Assembly (NCBI GenBank): GCA_913056125.1
Contig: CAJXNC010000001.1
Location: forward strand, 248,001 to 312,000
Direction: 5' to 3'
DNA: 64,000 bases
Source of the DNA: an uncultured Altererythrobacter sp.
GTDB lineage: Bacteria > Pseudomonadota > Alphaproteobacteria > Sphingomonadales > Sphingomonadaceae
Under the pieces are notes generated by a model. It worked only from the letters and a program-made list of their open reading frames with translations. It did not search any database and was not told the origin of the DNA. Shown piece by piece: positions 53,847 to 62,317 of the stretch (the stretch's first letter is position 1; each line of letters opens with the position of its first letter). The translations under genes were made by a program, and so were the position numbers.

Positions 53847-55016
53847 CTAGTCGATCGAGAAGATGCTGCGCTGCACATGGCGTACGCCGCCTGCGGCCTG
53901 CACCGGGTCGTGTTTGCTGTTGAAGTAATAGAGCGTGCCCACCTCGCTGCCGCCGACATGCCAGGCATTGGGATAGCCCAGATCCCAGCTGCCGCCATCG
54001 TCGCGCACGATCAGTTCGCGGCCCCAGGTCTCGCCGCCATCCTCGCTCACGCGGGCGCGGATGCCAGAGGGCATCAGGCGGTAGCCATAGATCGCCACAA
54101 CCCGGCCGTCGGGCATGACCACCAGGCTGGCAGGCGCCCCGAAATCGTTTACCCGGCTGAGAAAATACCAGCTGCGTCCCTCATCCTCGCTGCGGTAAAT
54201 TTCCGCCCACATCACGCCGGTTGGATCGCGCTGGCAGCGCATCACGCAGATGATCTTGCCATCGGGCAGCATGTAGCCGCGCGGATAGAACCAGCGATGG
54301 CCGACAAAGGCGACGCTGGGATCGTCATAATTCCCATCCGCATTGCCGAAAGGATCGGCCTCGGGGACAATGTAGTTCATGAAATGGAAGCTGCGCCCGT
54401 CCTGGCTGCTGCCATAGACCAGCGGTCGGCGGTTCGAATTGTCCTTCTCGACCGAGAAGAGAAACATCAGCAATCGCCCGTCGGGCCGCACCAGGGTCGA
54501 CTGGATGCCAGTCGTGGCAGGCAAATGGTCGAGCGGGACCTTGATCGCGCGGCTCCATGTCCTGCCACCATCGCGGGAGAGCTGCGCGGTCGCCTGTGTC
54601 CTACCGGTGGCGAAGCCGCCCATAACGCCGCTGGAAACGAGGACATTGGGATCGGAATAGTCGACCGGCTCGTCGAACTCCTCGGCCATTTCCTCGCGCG
54701 ACTGGCCGTTGCCCCCGGCACCTGGGCCGGACATCATATTGTATTGCGGGTCGTCGCCATCCCAGGTCAGGCCGCGATCGTATGAGCGGACGGTGACCGT
54801 GCGCGGATTGGTGCTGTTCTGCCCAAGCACGTCGTGGCGGATGGCATCGCCGCTATCGTAAACGACATTGCGCGTGGTGAAATTGGCGATCAGCGTGCCT
54901 TCGCCATTCTCCCAGAAGCCGCTGGTGAAGGGCCATGAACAGAACTCGTCCTCGCGCCGGTAGACCACCGCGTGATCGAGCCCGTTTGGCGCAATGGGAG
55001 GTCGCATGTCGGCCAT
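53847..55016 (-). CDS. Asp-box (BNR/sialidase-fold) beta-propeller protein, no signal peptide
   Basis: The product has 389 residues. Four Asp-box motifs (S-x-D-x-G-x-T-W) are seen: RSYDRGLTW (77-85), LSRDGGRTW (146-154), RSEDEGRSW (275-283) and VSEDGGETW (323-331), the mark of a sialidase-type six-bladed propeller. It is a paralogue of the protein at 56969-58228, with the same GYRLMPxGIRARVSED block and the same C-terminus RSIFSID. This copy begins at the propeller (HAVVYRRED) with no export signal, so it is probably cytoplasmic. Sialic-acid genes are absent, so a true sialidase role is doubtful; an enzyme acting on another substrate is likelier. The gene lies 19 bp after an amidohydrolase gene. 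Confidence 0.85.
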   Translation of the reverse strand: MADMRPPIAPNGLDHAVVYRREDEFCSWPFTSGFWENGEGTLIANFTTRNVVYDSGDAIRHDVLGQNSTNPRTVTVRSYDRGLTWDGDDPQYNMMSGPGAGGNGQSREEMAEEFDEPVDYSDPNVLVSSGVMGGFATGRTQATAQLSRDGGRTWSRAIKVPLDHLPATTGIQSTLVRPDGRLLMFLFSVEKDNSNRRPLVYGSSQDGRSFHFMNYIVPEADPFGNADGNYDDPSVAFVGHRWFYPRGYMLPDGKIICVMRCQRDPTGVMWAEIYRSEDEGRSWYFLSRVNDFGAPASLVVMPDGRVVAIYGYRLMPSGIRARVSEDGGETWGRELIVRDDGGSWDLGYPNAWHVGGSEVGTLYYFNSKHDPVQAAGGVRHVQRSIFSID

Positions 55017-55035
55017 GGCGCTTCTTGCTCCCTGC

Positions 55036-56007
55036 CTACATGCCGCGCCCGCCGGGGACGTGGATCCGCTCGGCCGTGTTGAAGAACAGGTCTTCCTGCT
55101 GCTGCATGGTCAGCCCCTCGGCAGAACCGAGTGCATATTGCACCCAGCCGAACATGCTGCCCGGCGTATTGCCGACATCGCTGCCCCAGGTCATCTTGTC
55201 GGCCCCGAAGGTCTCGACCATGTTTTCGAGGAAGGGCTTTTCCTCGACGCCCTGCGAATGCAGCTGCTCGATCAGCAGCGAGGTGTATTTGTAGTTCACA
55301 TTGTCGAGGTCGGCGAGCGCGATATGCTGCGGTGTCAGGCCCCATGTGTCGGGCATGTTCCACGGCTGCGGGAAGCCGATATGGTCGAGCAGGAACTGCA
55401 CATTGGGATAGCGCATGGCATGCTCGCCGATCTGCGCCATGGCATCTGCGCCGCCGCCGATCGGCATGAGCACCACGACCAGTCCGAGGCGGTTGGCCGC
55501 TTCCCATGCGGGCTGGGCGGCATCGCTGAGGAAAACATATTCGCCATTTTGCGGCACGCCGGTAAAGCGCACGCCGGCAATGTTGTTCTCCGCCGCCATC
55601 TGCTCGAGCGTGTCGGGCGTTGCCTCGTCCACCGGGTTGAGGATCACCACCGGGATGATGCGGTCGGGATGCTGGGCGGATACGTCGAGCAGATAGCTGT
55701 TATCGAAGCGATAGGTGCTGGAATATTGCACACCTGCGCCCTTGGAGATGCCGCATTCGTCCCAGAAGGCGAGCACTTCCTTGGGTCGCTGCGGGAAGCG
55801 CATGGCCTTGGCCACCATGATTTCGGGGCCGTACCGCGCGGTCTGCGAATTGAACGGGTAAGTATCGACATCGTTGGTGTAGAAATGCCCATGCGTGTCG
55901 TAGAGCGGGAAGCTCGGCTTGATGACGTGGGCGAAAGCGCTGCCGGGCAGGGCAAGTGCGCCACCTGCAGCCAGCGAAGTCCCGATGAAATTGCGGCGAG
56001 TAATCAT
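55036..56007 (-). CDS. Exported Amidohydro_2-type hydrolase or decarboxylase (Tat signal)
   Basis: The product has 323 residues. It opens MITRRNFIGTSLAAGGALALPG, a twin-arginine signal, then a TIM-barrel metal hydrolase with DTHGHF (metal-binding His-x-His), LLDHIGFPQPWNMP and WGSDVGNTPG with the conserved Asp. The family includes ACMSD-like decarboxylases and lactone hydrolases such as LigI. I chose ATG 56007, which has GGGGAG and GAGG upstream, over 56028. A Tat signal on this family is unusual. It is followed by the propeller gene at 53847, forming an amidohydrolase/propeller pair. Confidence 0.87.
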   Translation of the reverse strand: MITRRNFIGTSLAAGGALALPGSAFAHVIKPSFPLYDTHGHFYTNDVDTYPFNSQTARYGPEIMVAKAMRFPQRPKEVLAFWDECGISKGAGVQYSSTYRFDNSYLLDVSAQHPDRIIPVVILNPVDEATPDTLEQMAAENNIAGVRFTGVPQNGEYVFLSDAAQPAWEAANRLGLVVVLMPIGGGADAMAQIGEHAMRYPNVQFLLDHIGFPQPWNMPDTWGLTPQHIALADLDNVNYKYTSLLIEQLHSQGVEEKPFLENMVETFGADKMTWGSDVGNTPGSMFGWVQYALGSAEGLTMQQQEDLFFNTAERIHVPGGRGM

Positions 56008-56051
56008 CCTCAATTCTCCCCATCCCATTTGTATTATCGCTTAGCTTCCTA

Positions 56052-56090
56052 CCCTTGTGCGGCAGCGGCGACTTGACCGGAGCGGCGCAG
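56052..56090. promoter_or_regulatory. Motif set shared with the 59.2-kb divergent region
   Basis: CCCTTGTGCG (56052-56061), CTTGAC (56072-56077) and GGCGCAG (56084-56090) lie upstream of the Tat amidohydrolase gene. The same three words in the same order occur at 59225-59234, 59253-59258 and 59265-59271. The spacing differs (20 against 28 bp between the first two). Possibly sites for one regulator of the cluster; weak evidence. Confidence 0.3.
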
Positions 56091-56111
56091 CCACTTCACG
56101 GGGCCTGATCC

Positions 56112-56957
56112 TCAATCCAGCGCGCGGTGGAGCAGGGCGGTGAGCTTGGCAATTGCGCCTTGCGCTTTCGCGGCGTCGAAGCCCGCATTGTCGTACATGG
56201 CAAAGCCATGCGCGGCGTCGATCACTTCGACCTCCGCCGTCAGCCCCGCCGCGTCGAAGGCATTGCGCAGGTCGAACTTGTCTTCCGGCTCGCGCGCATC
56301 GTCGGGACCGGCAATGGCGATGTAATATTCGGCCGTGGAATCCTGCACAAAAAGGTGCGGGCTGTTGGGCCGCGTGGTGGCGATGCGGCTGGGGTGGATC
56401 GTCGCCACCGCCTTCACGCGCTCGGGCATGGCAGCGGCAAGGTTGAAGGCATAGGGCGAGCCATAGTCGAAGCCGACCATGCCCAGCCTGCCTTCCGGAT
56501 CGGTATCGGGCAGGGCATCGAGGAAGGCGATATAGGCCTCGGCATCGCTATAGATGCCGCCTTCGTCGAGCGGCGGAGTCCATTCGCCTGCGCGGCGCAT
56601 CACTTCGGGGAAGTCGATCGCTTCCTGCTCGTGGAAGCCGTCGAATTCGGCCGTGCGGTAGAAGGCGTTGGGTGCGAGGACCACGAAGCCCTGCCAGGCG
56701 ATCCCGCGGCCGATCTCGGCCACGGTCGGGCGCAACCCGTTAATGTCGCCCCACAATATGACTGCGGGCCAGGGGCCTGTCCCCTCGGGCGTGAAGAGCA
56801 GGGCATCGACCGTGCCGTCCGGCGTCGAAATCTGCTGCGCGGTCTGTGCGACGACGGTGATCGGTTCACCGGCGGCGGGGGCAGCAACGCTGTCGGCGCA
56901 GGATGAGAGCGTAGCGGCAAGCAGCAGGGCGGCTGCGGAGGTAATGAAGGGACGCAT
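56112..56957 (-). CDS. Dienelactone-hydrolase-like lipoprotein with Asp at the nucleophile position
   Basis: The product has 281 residues: a lipoprotein signal with Cys20 (LAATLSSC), then an alpha/beta-hydrolase of the dienelactone hydrolase family (WGDINGLRPTVAEIGRGIAWQGF). The nucleophile elbow reads GMVGFDYGSPYAF, with Asp164 where the family has Cys (GYCLGG). His250 (AAHGFAMYD) and an acidic residue near 219-220 are retained. Asp nucleophiles occur in dehalogenase and epoxide-hydrolase branches of the fold, so the chemistry may differ from lactone opening, or the protein may have lost catalysis. It lies 11 bp after the Tat propeller gene. Confidence 0.87.
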   Translation of the reverse strand: MRPFITSAAALLLAATLSSCADSVAAPAAGEPITVVAQTAQQISTPDGTVDALLFTPEGTGPWPAVILWGDINGLRPTVAEIGRGIAWQGFVVLAPNAFYRTAEFDGFHEQEAIDFPEVMRRAGEWTPPLDEGGIYSDAEAYIAFLDALPDTDPEGRLGMVGFDYGSPYAFNLAAAMPERVKAVATIHPSRIATTRPNSPHLFVQDSTAEYYIAIAGPDDAREPEDKFDLRNAFDAAGLTAEVEVIDAAHGFAMYDNAGFDAAKAQGAIAKLTALLHRALD

Positions 56958-56968
56958 GGAATTGGGCC

Positions 56969-58228
56969 TCAGTCGATCGAGAAAATGCTGCGCTGGATAT
57001 GGCGCACGCCGCCATCGAGCTGGATCGGATCGTCCTTGGAATTGAAGGCATAGATCACCCCGACCCTGCCATCGTCCATCGCCCAGGCATTGGGATAGCC
57101 AAGGTCCCAGCTTCCGCCATCGTCGCGAATGATCAGCTCCTGCCCCCAGGTCGCGCCTTCATCTTCGCTCACGCGGGCGCGGATGCCGGCTGGCATCAGG
57201 CGATAGCCATAGACCATGACCAGCCGCCCGTCGGGCATGATGACGAGGCTGCCCGGCGCGCCGAAATCGTTCACCCGGCTGAGGAAGCCCCATGTGCGCC
57301 CGGCATCGTCGCTCTTCCATAGCTCGGTCCACATCACCCCGCGCGGATCGCGCTGGCTGCGCAAGGTGCATAGCATGCGGCCATTGGGCAGGAGATAGCC
57401 GCGGGGATAGAACCAGCGATGACCGCCATAGCGGAAGGTGCTCTGGTAATCGCCATCCGCCGCGCCCTTGGGATCGTGCTTCGGGGTAATGAAGGTGAGG
57501 AAGTGAAAGTCGTGCCCGCCCGGCGGCAGGGCATGGATAAGCGGGTGGCGGTTCCAGCCGCTCTCATCGACCTCCATCAGCCAGATCAGCGCGGTCCCGT
57601 CGGGCCGGACCAGCGCCGAATTCATGCCCGACAGCGAGTTGAGCGCGTCGAGCGGCACGGGGATGGGCGGGCTCCAGCTGGCCCCGCGATCCTTCGAGAC
57701 GCTGACCGTAGTGCGTCCCTCGGGCGTGCCGAAACCGGCGGAGCTATTGGCGATGATCGTGTCCGGATCGAGGAAGTCGATCGGCTGCAAATCCACCATG
57801 CGTTCCGCACCCGCCATGGACGGATCGCGATTGGTCATCATGTTGCGGACCGGCTCGCTCCAGGTGCGGCCATAATCCATGCTGCGGAAGGCAAGCTGTC
57901 GGGTGCCGAGACCTTCGCTGCCGAGATTGTCATGGCTGACATTCTCGACATTGCCATAGGTGGTGGTGATCGAGGTGACCTGCTGCAGCAGCTCGCCATT
58001 GCCGAAATTCCAGTAGCCCATGACATGCGGCCAGCCGACCTGCTCGTCATTGCGGCGATAGACGATCGCATGCTCGACCTCGCTCGGGCGGCGCGGCGGC
58101 GGGGTAGCAGTCACGCCGACGGGGCGGATCTGCGCATTGGCGATGGATGTGAACAGCGCCGATCCTAGCGCGGAACCTCCGGCGAGCGCGCCGCGCCGCG
58201 TCATGGGGAAGGCCTCGGGCCGGGTCAT
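56969..58228 (-). CDS. Exported Asp-box (BNR/sialidase-fold) beta-propeller protein (Tat signal)
   Basis: The product has 419 residues: a twin-arginine-like signal (MTRRGALAGGSALGSALFTSIANAQ, in outline), then a propeller with Asp boxes RSMDYGRTW, VSKDRGASW, KSDDAGRTW and VSEDEGATW. It is a paralogue of the protein at 53847, sharing GGHRWFYPRGYLLPNG, SRVNDFGAP and the RSIFSID end. The start overlaps the preceding amidohydrolase stop as ATGA (58225-58228), so the two are translationally coupled. The substrate is unknown; I see no sialic-acid genes. Confidence 0.87.
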   Translation of the reverse strand: MTRPEAFPMTRRGALAGGSALGSALFTSIANAQIRPVGVTATPPPRRPSEVEHAIVYRRNDEQVGWPHVMGYWNFGNGELLQQVTSITTTYGNVENVSHDNLGSEGLGTRQLAFRSMDYGRTWSEPVRNMMTNRDPSMAGAERMVDLQPIDFLDPDTIIANSSAGFGTPEGRTTVSVSKDRGASWSPPIPVPLDALNSLSGMNSALVRPDGTALIWLMEVDESGWNRHPLIHALPPGGHDFHFLTFITPKHDPKGAADGDYQSTFRYGGHRWFYPRGYLLPNGRMLCTLRSQRDPRGVMWTELWKSDDAGRTWGFLSRVNDFGAPGSLVIMPDGRLVMVYGYRLMPAGIRARVSEDEGATWGQELIIRDDGGSWDLGYPNAWAMDDGRVGVIYAFNSKDDPIQLDGGVRHIQRSIFSID

Positions 58229-59181
58229 GCGGTCTTCCTCTGCTCTTCTTCCAGTTCGGCGCCGACGAGGCCGTAAATCCGCGCTGCATTGTCATGCAGG
58301 AACTTGCGTGCATCCTGGTGCGAGAGACGAGCGCAGGCGTCGTGCGCCATCGCCACCTTCTGATCATAGTTCCACAGCGCGCTTTGGCCCACGTCGGAGC
58401 CCCAGACCATGCGATCGGGCCCGAAGATTTCGACCATGCGATGGACGATGTCGGCCGCCGGGACGCCCGCCTTCATCAGGTTTTCCATGTTGATTTCGGT
58501 GATCTTGAAACTGACATTCGGCGTGTCGGCGAAGATATCGATTGTGCCGGTAATGCCGTAATCGGGCGGGGGCGGCAGGATCACCTGCTCACCTGCTTCT
58601 TCGCGCAAGGCAACTTCATATTGCGAGATGCCATATGGCATGGCGCCGTGGTCGAGCAGGATCGGCAGCTCCGGATACATCTGCGCGATCAGCTTGATTA
58701 GCGGCAGCACGTAGGAGAGCTGGTTGTCGAACACGATCACCGTCATCGGCGTGCCGAGATCGGCGCAGGCCCGCCACAGCTCCATCGCCGTGGGTGAGCT
58801 GATCCAGGCGGTGTCGAGTATCCACGGCCGGCTGTTTGCAAGGCGCAATCCCGCAACGCCACGATTGCGCACCAGATCGCGGTAATGGTCCGCGGTTGCC
58901 GGGTCCTGCGCATCGAGGATCACCACCGGATGGAAACGATCCGGATAGCGCTCTGCTGAATCGAGGATATAGCCATTGTCATAGCCATAGACATGGCCGC
59001 GCTGCACCAGGCAGGCGCTGGCCACATCGTGCCTGTCCATATGCGCGAGCAATTGCTCGGCGGTCATGCTCTGTTTGGGCCTGTCGGGAACGGGAAGGTC
59101 GGGCGTGAAAGGCCGCGCGCGATAGGTTTCCCAATCGTCCGAAATCAGGTGAGCATGCGTATCGATCAAAGGCTCACGCAT
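58225..59181 (-). CDS. Cytoplasmic Amidohydro_2-type hydrolase or decarboxylase
   Basis: The product has 318 residues, with no signal peptide. Metal ligands are seen in DTHAHL (7-12), ILLDHGAMPYG and MVWGSDVGQSALWNYDQK, typical of the ACMSD/LigI-like amidohydrolases that decarboxylate or hydrolyse aromatic-derived acids. It is the first gene of the minus-strand group and is coupled to the Tat propeller gene by ATGA. It diverges from the triple SnoaL gene over 241 bp, which holds the shared motif set at 59225-59271 but no gene. Confidence 0.9.
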   Translation of the reverse strand: MREPLIDTHAHLISDDWETYRARPFTPDLPVPDRPKQSMTAEQLLAHMDRHDVASACLVQRGHVYGYDNGYILDSAERYPDRFHPVVILDAQDPATADHYRDLVRNRGVAGLRLANSRPWILDTAWISSPTAMELWRACADLGTPMTVIVFDNQLSYVLPLIKLIAQMYPELPILLDHGAMPYGISQYEVALREEAGEQVILPPPPDYGITGTIDIFADTPNVSFKITEINMENLMKAGVPAADIVHRMVEIFGPDRMVWGSDVGQSALWNYDQKVAMAHDACARLSHQDARKFLHDNAARIYGLVGAELEEEQRKTA

Positions 59182-59224
59182 GGGCCTGTCTTCCCCTCCA
59201 CCCCTCTTGTGTATCCTCTAGGTT

Positions 59225-59271
59225 CCCTTGTGCGCCACGGGTTGTGCATGCGCTTGACTACGGAGGCGCAG
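59225..59271. promoter_or_regulatory. Shared motif set in the divergent region before the SnoaL gene
   Basis: CCCTTGTGCG (59225-59234), CTTGAC (59253-59258) and GGCGCAG (59265-59271) repeat the words and order found at 56052-56090. A second TTGTGC (59242-59247) and a further CCTTGACC just downstream may be additional half-sites. Function is inferred from position only. Confidence 0.3.
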
Positions 59272-59422
59272 CGCCTTGACCGGATGAACCGGCCCGAAAA
59301 AGTCGCGAATTGACTGAAAAGGACCTCATTCCTCGCTGGCGGCTTTGGGGGCTTGAACGCAGCGCTTCGGGCCAACATGCTCCCGCGCGAAAAGACAACA
59401 GCACGCTTTGCGGAGAGAGAAC

Positions 59423-61546
59423 ATGCGGCGAGTTTCGAGCTGGATAGCGGCGATAGTGCTGGCCTTGGCTCCAACCGGCTTGGCGGCGCAAGACGTGAGC
59501 CAGGCGCAGGTGGATGCGCTGGCCCGCGATGTCTCCCGTGTAGAATCTATTCGTGATGTCAAGGACTTGCAGCGTTTCTACGCGCAATATGCGCAGTTCG
59601 GCCTGTGGCAGGAAATGGCCGATCTCTTCACCCAGGATGCCGAGTTTATCTGGGGCGACCGGACTATCACCGGCAAGGCAGCGATTGCCGCTTTCCTGCG
59701 CGAAAGGGTTGGCGGCGTGCGCGGCCTCACCCCCGGCGCGGTCTTCGGCGAAATGATCGAGGAGCCGCTGGTCAATCTCTCGGTCGATGGCCTGACTGCT
59801 GAATCCCGCTGGATGGGCCTGCTGATGGCCGGAGACGGGCAGGGCGGCAGCACGATCGAAGGCGGCATTTACGAGAACGACTATGCCCTCGACGGCGGCG
59901 TGTGGAAGATCTCCCGCTCGCATTATTTCCCGCAATATGAAGGCAATTACGAGGAAGGCTGGGCCAATTACCGCAATGAGGAATTGCGCATGTTCCCCTT
60001 CCACTTCACCGTCGATGAAAGCGGCATCCCGATCCCGCCCGCAGAGGGCGACGCGCCCGCCAGCGGGGCGACATTGGCCGAGCTGGAGAACCGCATCGCG
60101 GCGATGAATGCGGAGGATACCGTCCGCAATCTGCAGAACGCCTACGGCTATTATGTCGACCGCAAAATGTGGACCGATGTGGTCGATCTCTTCACTGCGG
60201 ATGGCGTGGTCGAGATTGCCGGTGTCGGCACCTTCTCGGGTCCGGACGGCATTCGCGAGGCGATGGAGCGCATCGGCCCTGAAGGCCTGCGCATGGGCGA
60301 TACCAACGAATATCCCAGCTTCGATACGGTGGTGACCATGCAGCCGGGCAACCGCGAAGCCTATGCGCGCGGTTTCGCGCTCGGCATGCTGGGTGACCGG
60401 ACCGAAGGCACGGCAGGCTGGGAATTCCAGATCTTCCGCAACCGCTTCGTGCTCGATGGCGGGATCTGGAAGATCCGCGAAATGCGTCTCTATCCGTTGG
60501 TTGAGGCAACTTACGAGGATGGCTGGGGCGCAGGCGGCACCTCGCACCTCGCACATGGCGGATTTCCCGCCTTTACCGAGCCGCATCCGGTAACCGGCGC
60601 GCATGTCACGATAGACGGCTTTACCGAGCTTGGCGCGACGCCGCTGCTCGATGCCGCGCCCGTGCGCAAGATGGCGCCTGTCGTCGGGAACGAGACCGCG
60701 CGCTTGCTTGATGCCGAGCGCCGCCTGGCGCGCAGCTGGGCCTATGACGGCGTGGTCAATGTCTCCTCCGCCTACGGCTATTACATCGACGAATTCCACT
60801 GGCTGGAGATGGCATCGATCTTCGCCGAGAACGGCAACAAGCACTCGCCCTTTGCCGGCTTCTACCTTGGCCGTGACCGGGTGCAGGCAGCGGCGACGAC
60901 CATGTGGGGCGATCCGCCCGAACTGCGCTCGGGCATATCCTTCCACTGGCGCTTCCAGCCGGTGATCCACGTTTCGCATGACGGGCGCTCGGCGAATTTG
61001 CGCACGCGATTGTGGCAGCCGCGCACCGGCATGCGCCGCGAGGGTGTCGAGAATGATGCACTGTCTTCGCCCGGCTTCAATTCGGGCATGTATCCGAACG
61101 ACCAGGCGGTGATCGAAGACGGCATCTGGCGCCTCTGGAGCCTGACCATTGACGAGCATTACATGACGAGCGCCAATTGGAAGACCGGCTGGGCGGGCGT
61201 CGAGCCGGTCTCCTCCGAGGAAGCTGCCGGGCAGAGCCCGTTGGTCGAGCGTCTCCCGCCCGATATATTGATGGGCGAGCTGGGCCGCCGTGCCGAGCAT
61301 TTCCGCGGCGGTACGGGCGAGACGATCCAGTGGCCCGGCATCCTGCCCATGTGGTTCCACTACAAGAATCCGGTCTCCGGACGCGTGCCCGAGCTTTACT
61401 GGCCCGACAGCGTACCCGGGCTCGGCCTGCCCGAGGCTCGGCTGGTCAGCAATGGCTACCAGATGCCGCCCAATGGCCCGGAGCAGGACGGTATCCATAT
61501 CGAACTGACCCCGCCCGAAGCGATCGTCATGGACAGCGGGGACTGA
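59423..61546 (+). CDS. Exported protein with three SnoaL/NTF2-like domains
   Basis: The product has 707 residues: a Sec signal peptide (cleaved near GLAAQD), then three copies of an NTF2-like cone fold, near residues 45-185, 215-370 and 440-610. Each copy shows a helix with YAQYAQFGLWQEMADLF, YGYYVDRKMWTDVVDLF or YGYYIDEFHWLEMASIF, followed by D/N-G-GxWKI-type strands (GGVWKISRSHYFP, GGIWKIREMRLYP, DGIWRLWSLTIDEHY). A proline-rich C-terminal 100 residues has no recognised fold. SnoaL-like proteins are isomerases, dehydratases or binding proteins; three in one exported chain is uncommon. GGAGAGAGA precedes ATG 59423. It heads the plus-strand group with the aldolase and cupin. Confidence 0.87.
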   Translation: MRRVSSWIAAIVLALAPTGLAAQDVSQAQVDALARDVSRVESIRDVKDLQRFYAQYAQFGLWQEMADLFTQDAEFIWGDRTITGKAAIAAFLRERVGGVRGLTPGAVFGEMIEEPLVNLSVDGLTAESRWMGLLMAGDGQGGSTIEGGIYENDYALDGGVWKISRSHYFPQYEGNYEEGWANYRNEELRMFPFHFTVDESGIPIPPAEGDAPASGATLAELENRIAAMNAEDTVRNLQNAYGYYVDRKMWTDVVDLFTADGVVEIAGVGTFSGPDGIREAMERIGPEGLRMGDTNEYPSFDTVVTMQPGNREAYARGFALGMLGDRTEGTAGWEFQIFRNRFVLDGGIWKIREMRLYPLVEATYEDGWGAGGTSHLAHGGFPAFTEPHPVTGAHVTIDGFTELGATPLLDAAPVRKMAPVVGNETARLLDAERRLARSWAYDGVVNVSSAYGYYIDEFHWLEMASIFAENGNKHSPFAGFYLGRDRVQAAATTMWGDPPELRSGISFHWRFQPVIHVSHDGRSANLRTRLWQPRTGMRREGVENDALSSPGFNSGMYPNDQAVIEDGIWRLWSLTIDEHYMTSANWKTGWAGVEPVSSEEAAGQSPLVERLPPDILMGELGRRAEHFRGGTGETIQWPGILPMWFHYKNPVSGRVPELYWPDSVPGLGLPEARLVSNGYQMPPNGPEQDGIHIELTPPEAIVMDSGD

Positions 61547-61557
61547 GGCGCGAGCGC

Positions 61558-62313
61558 ATGGAGAATTTCGCGGACCATATCAGGCAATCCTCTCGCGGCC
61601 TGCTCGGCACATGGGTCAAGATCCCCTCGATCGAGACGGTCGAGCTGCTCGGCCATGCCGGTTTCGATTTCGTGGTGGTCGACATGGAGCATGCGCCCCA
61701 TTCGCTCGACCTCGCCTATCGCCTCGTCTTTGCCGCGCAGGCAATGGGCATGGCGGCCCTGGTGCGCCTGCCCGACCATTCGGGCGCGACGATCCAGCCT
61801 TTGCTCGATGGCGGGGCGGACGGGCTGCTCGTCCCGCGCGTGACCAGTGTCGAAGTGGCGGAAGAAGTGACACGCAAAATGGTGTTCAGTCCGGTGGGCG
61901 AGCGTGGCCTTGGCCTCACTTCCCGCGCAGGCAAGTGGGGCTTGGGGAGCATGCCCGACTATCTCGTCCGGGGGAACGAGCAATGTCTGCGCATGGTCCA
62001 GTTGGAAGACTGGACATCGCTCGAAGCCGCAGCGGATTTTGCCGCGCTGGAACACGTCAACGGCATCTTCATCGGCCATGGCGATCTGTTCCTTTCCAGC
62101 GGCAAGCCATCGGGCGATGCTGCGGTAAAGGAACTGACTGCACAGGTGCTCGAAGCCACCAAGACGGCGGGTGTCTTCTCGGGCGCTGCCGCCGCCAATC
62201 CGCAAGAGGCGAAGGCCTATCTCGACATGGGTTTCTCCCTCGTCATGGTCAGCAATGATACAACGCTGTTCGGCCGTGCGGCGGCCGAGGCGGTGAAAGC
62301 AAGTCTGGAGTAA
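61558..62313 (+). CDS. HpcH/HpaI-type class II pyruvate aldolase
   Basis: The product has 251 residues. The catalytic set is visible: His45 in VDMEHAPHS, Arg70 in ALVRLPD, metal ligands Glu150 (MVQLED) and Asp176 (FIGHGDLFLS). The family cleaves 4-hydroxy-2-oxo acids to pyruvate or a related keto acid and an aldehyde, and ends many aromatic meta-cleavage routes. The ATG at 61558 lies 11 bp after the SnoaL gene; the longer frame to 61177 lies within that gene and is not real. The cupin gene starts 4 bp after the stop. The substrate is not known. Confidence 0.92.
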   Translation: MENFADHIRQSSRGLLGTWVKIPSIETVELLGHAGFDFVVVDMEHAPHSLDLAYRLVFAAQAMGMAALVRLPDHSGATIQPLLDGGADGLLVPRVTSVEVAEEVTRKMVFSPVGERGLGLTSRAGKWGLGSMPDYLVRGNEQCLRMVQLEDWTSLEAAADFAALEHVNGIFIGHGDLFLSSGKPSGDAAVKELTAQVLEATKTAGVFSGAAAANPQEAKAYLDMGFSLVMVSNDTTLFGRAAAEAVKASLE

Positions 62314-62317
62314 ATGA

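Noticed and set aside
53847-58228. Sialic-acid degradation by the two sialidase-fold proteins
   Set aside because: No sialic-acid lyase, kinase, epimerase or transporter genes are present; Asp boxes only show the fold.
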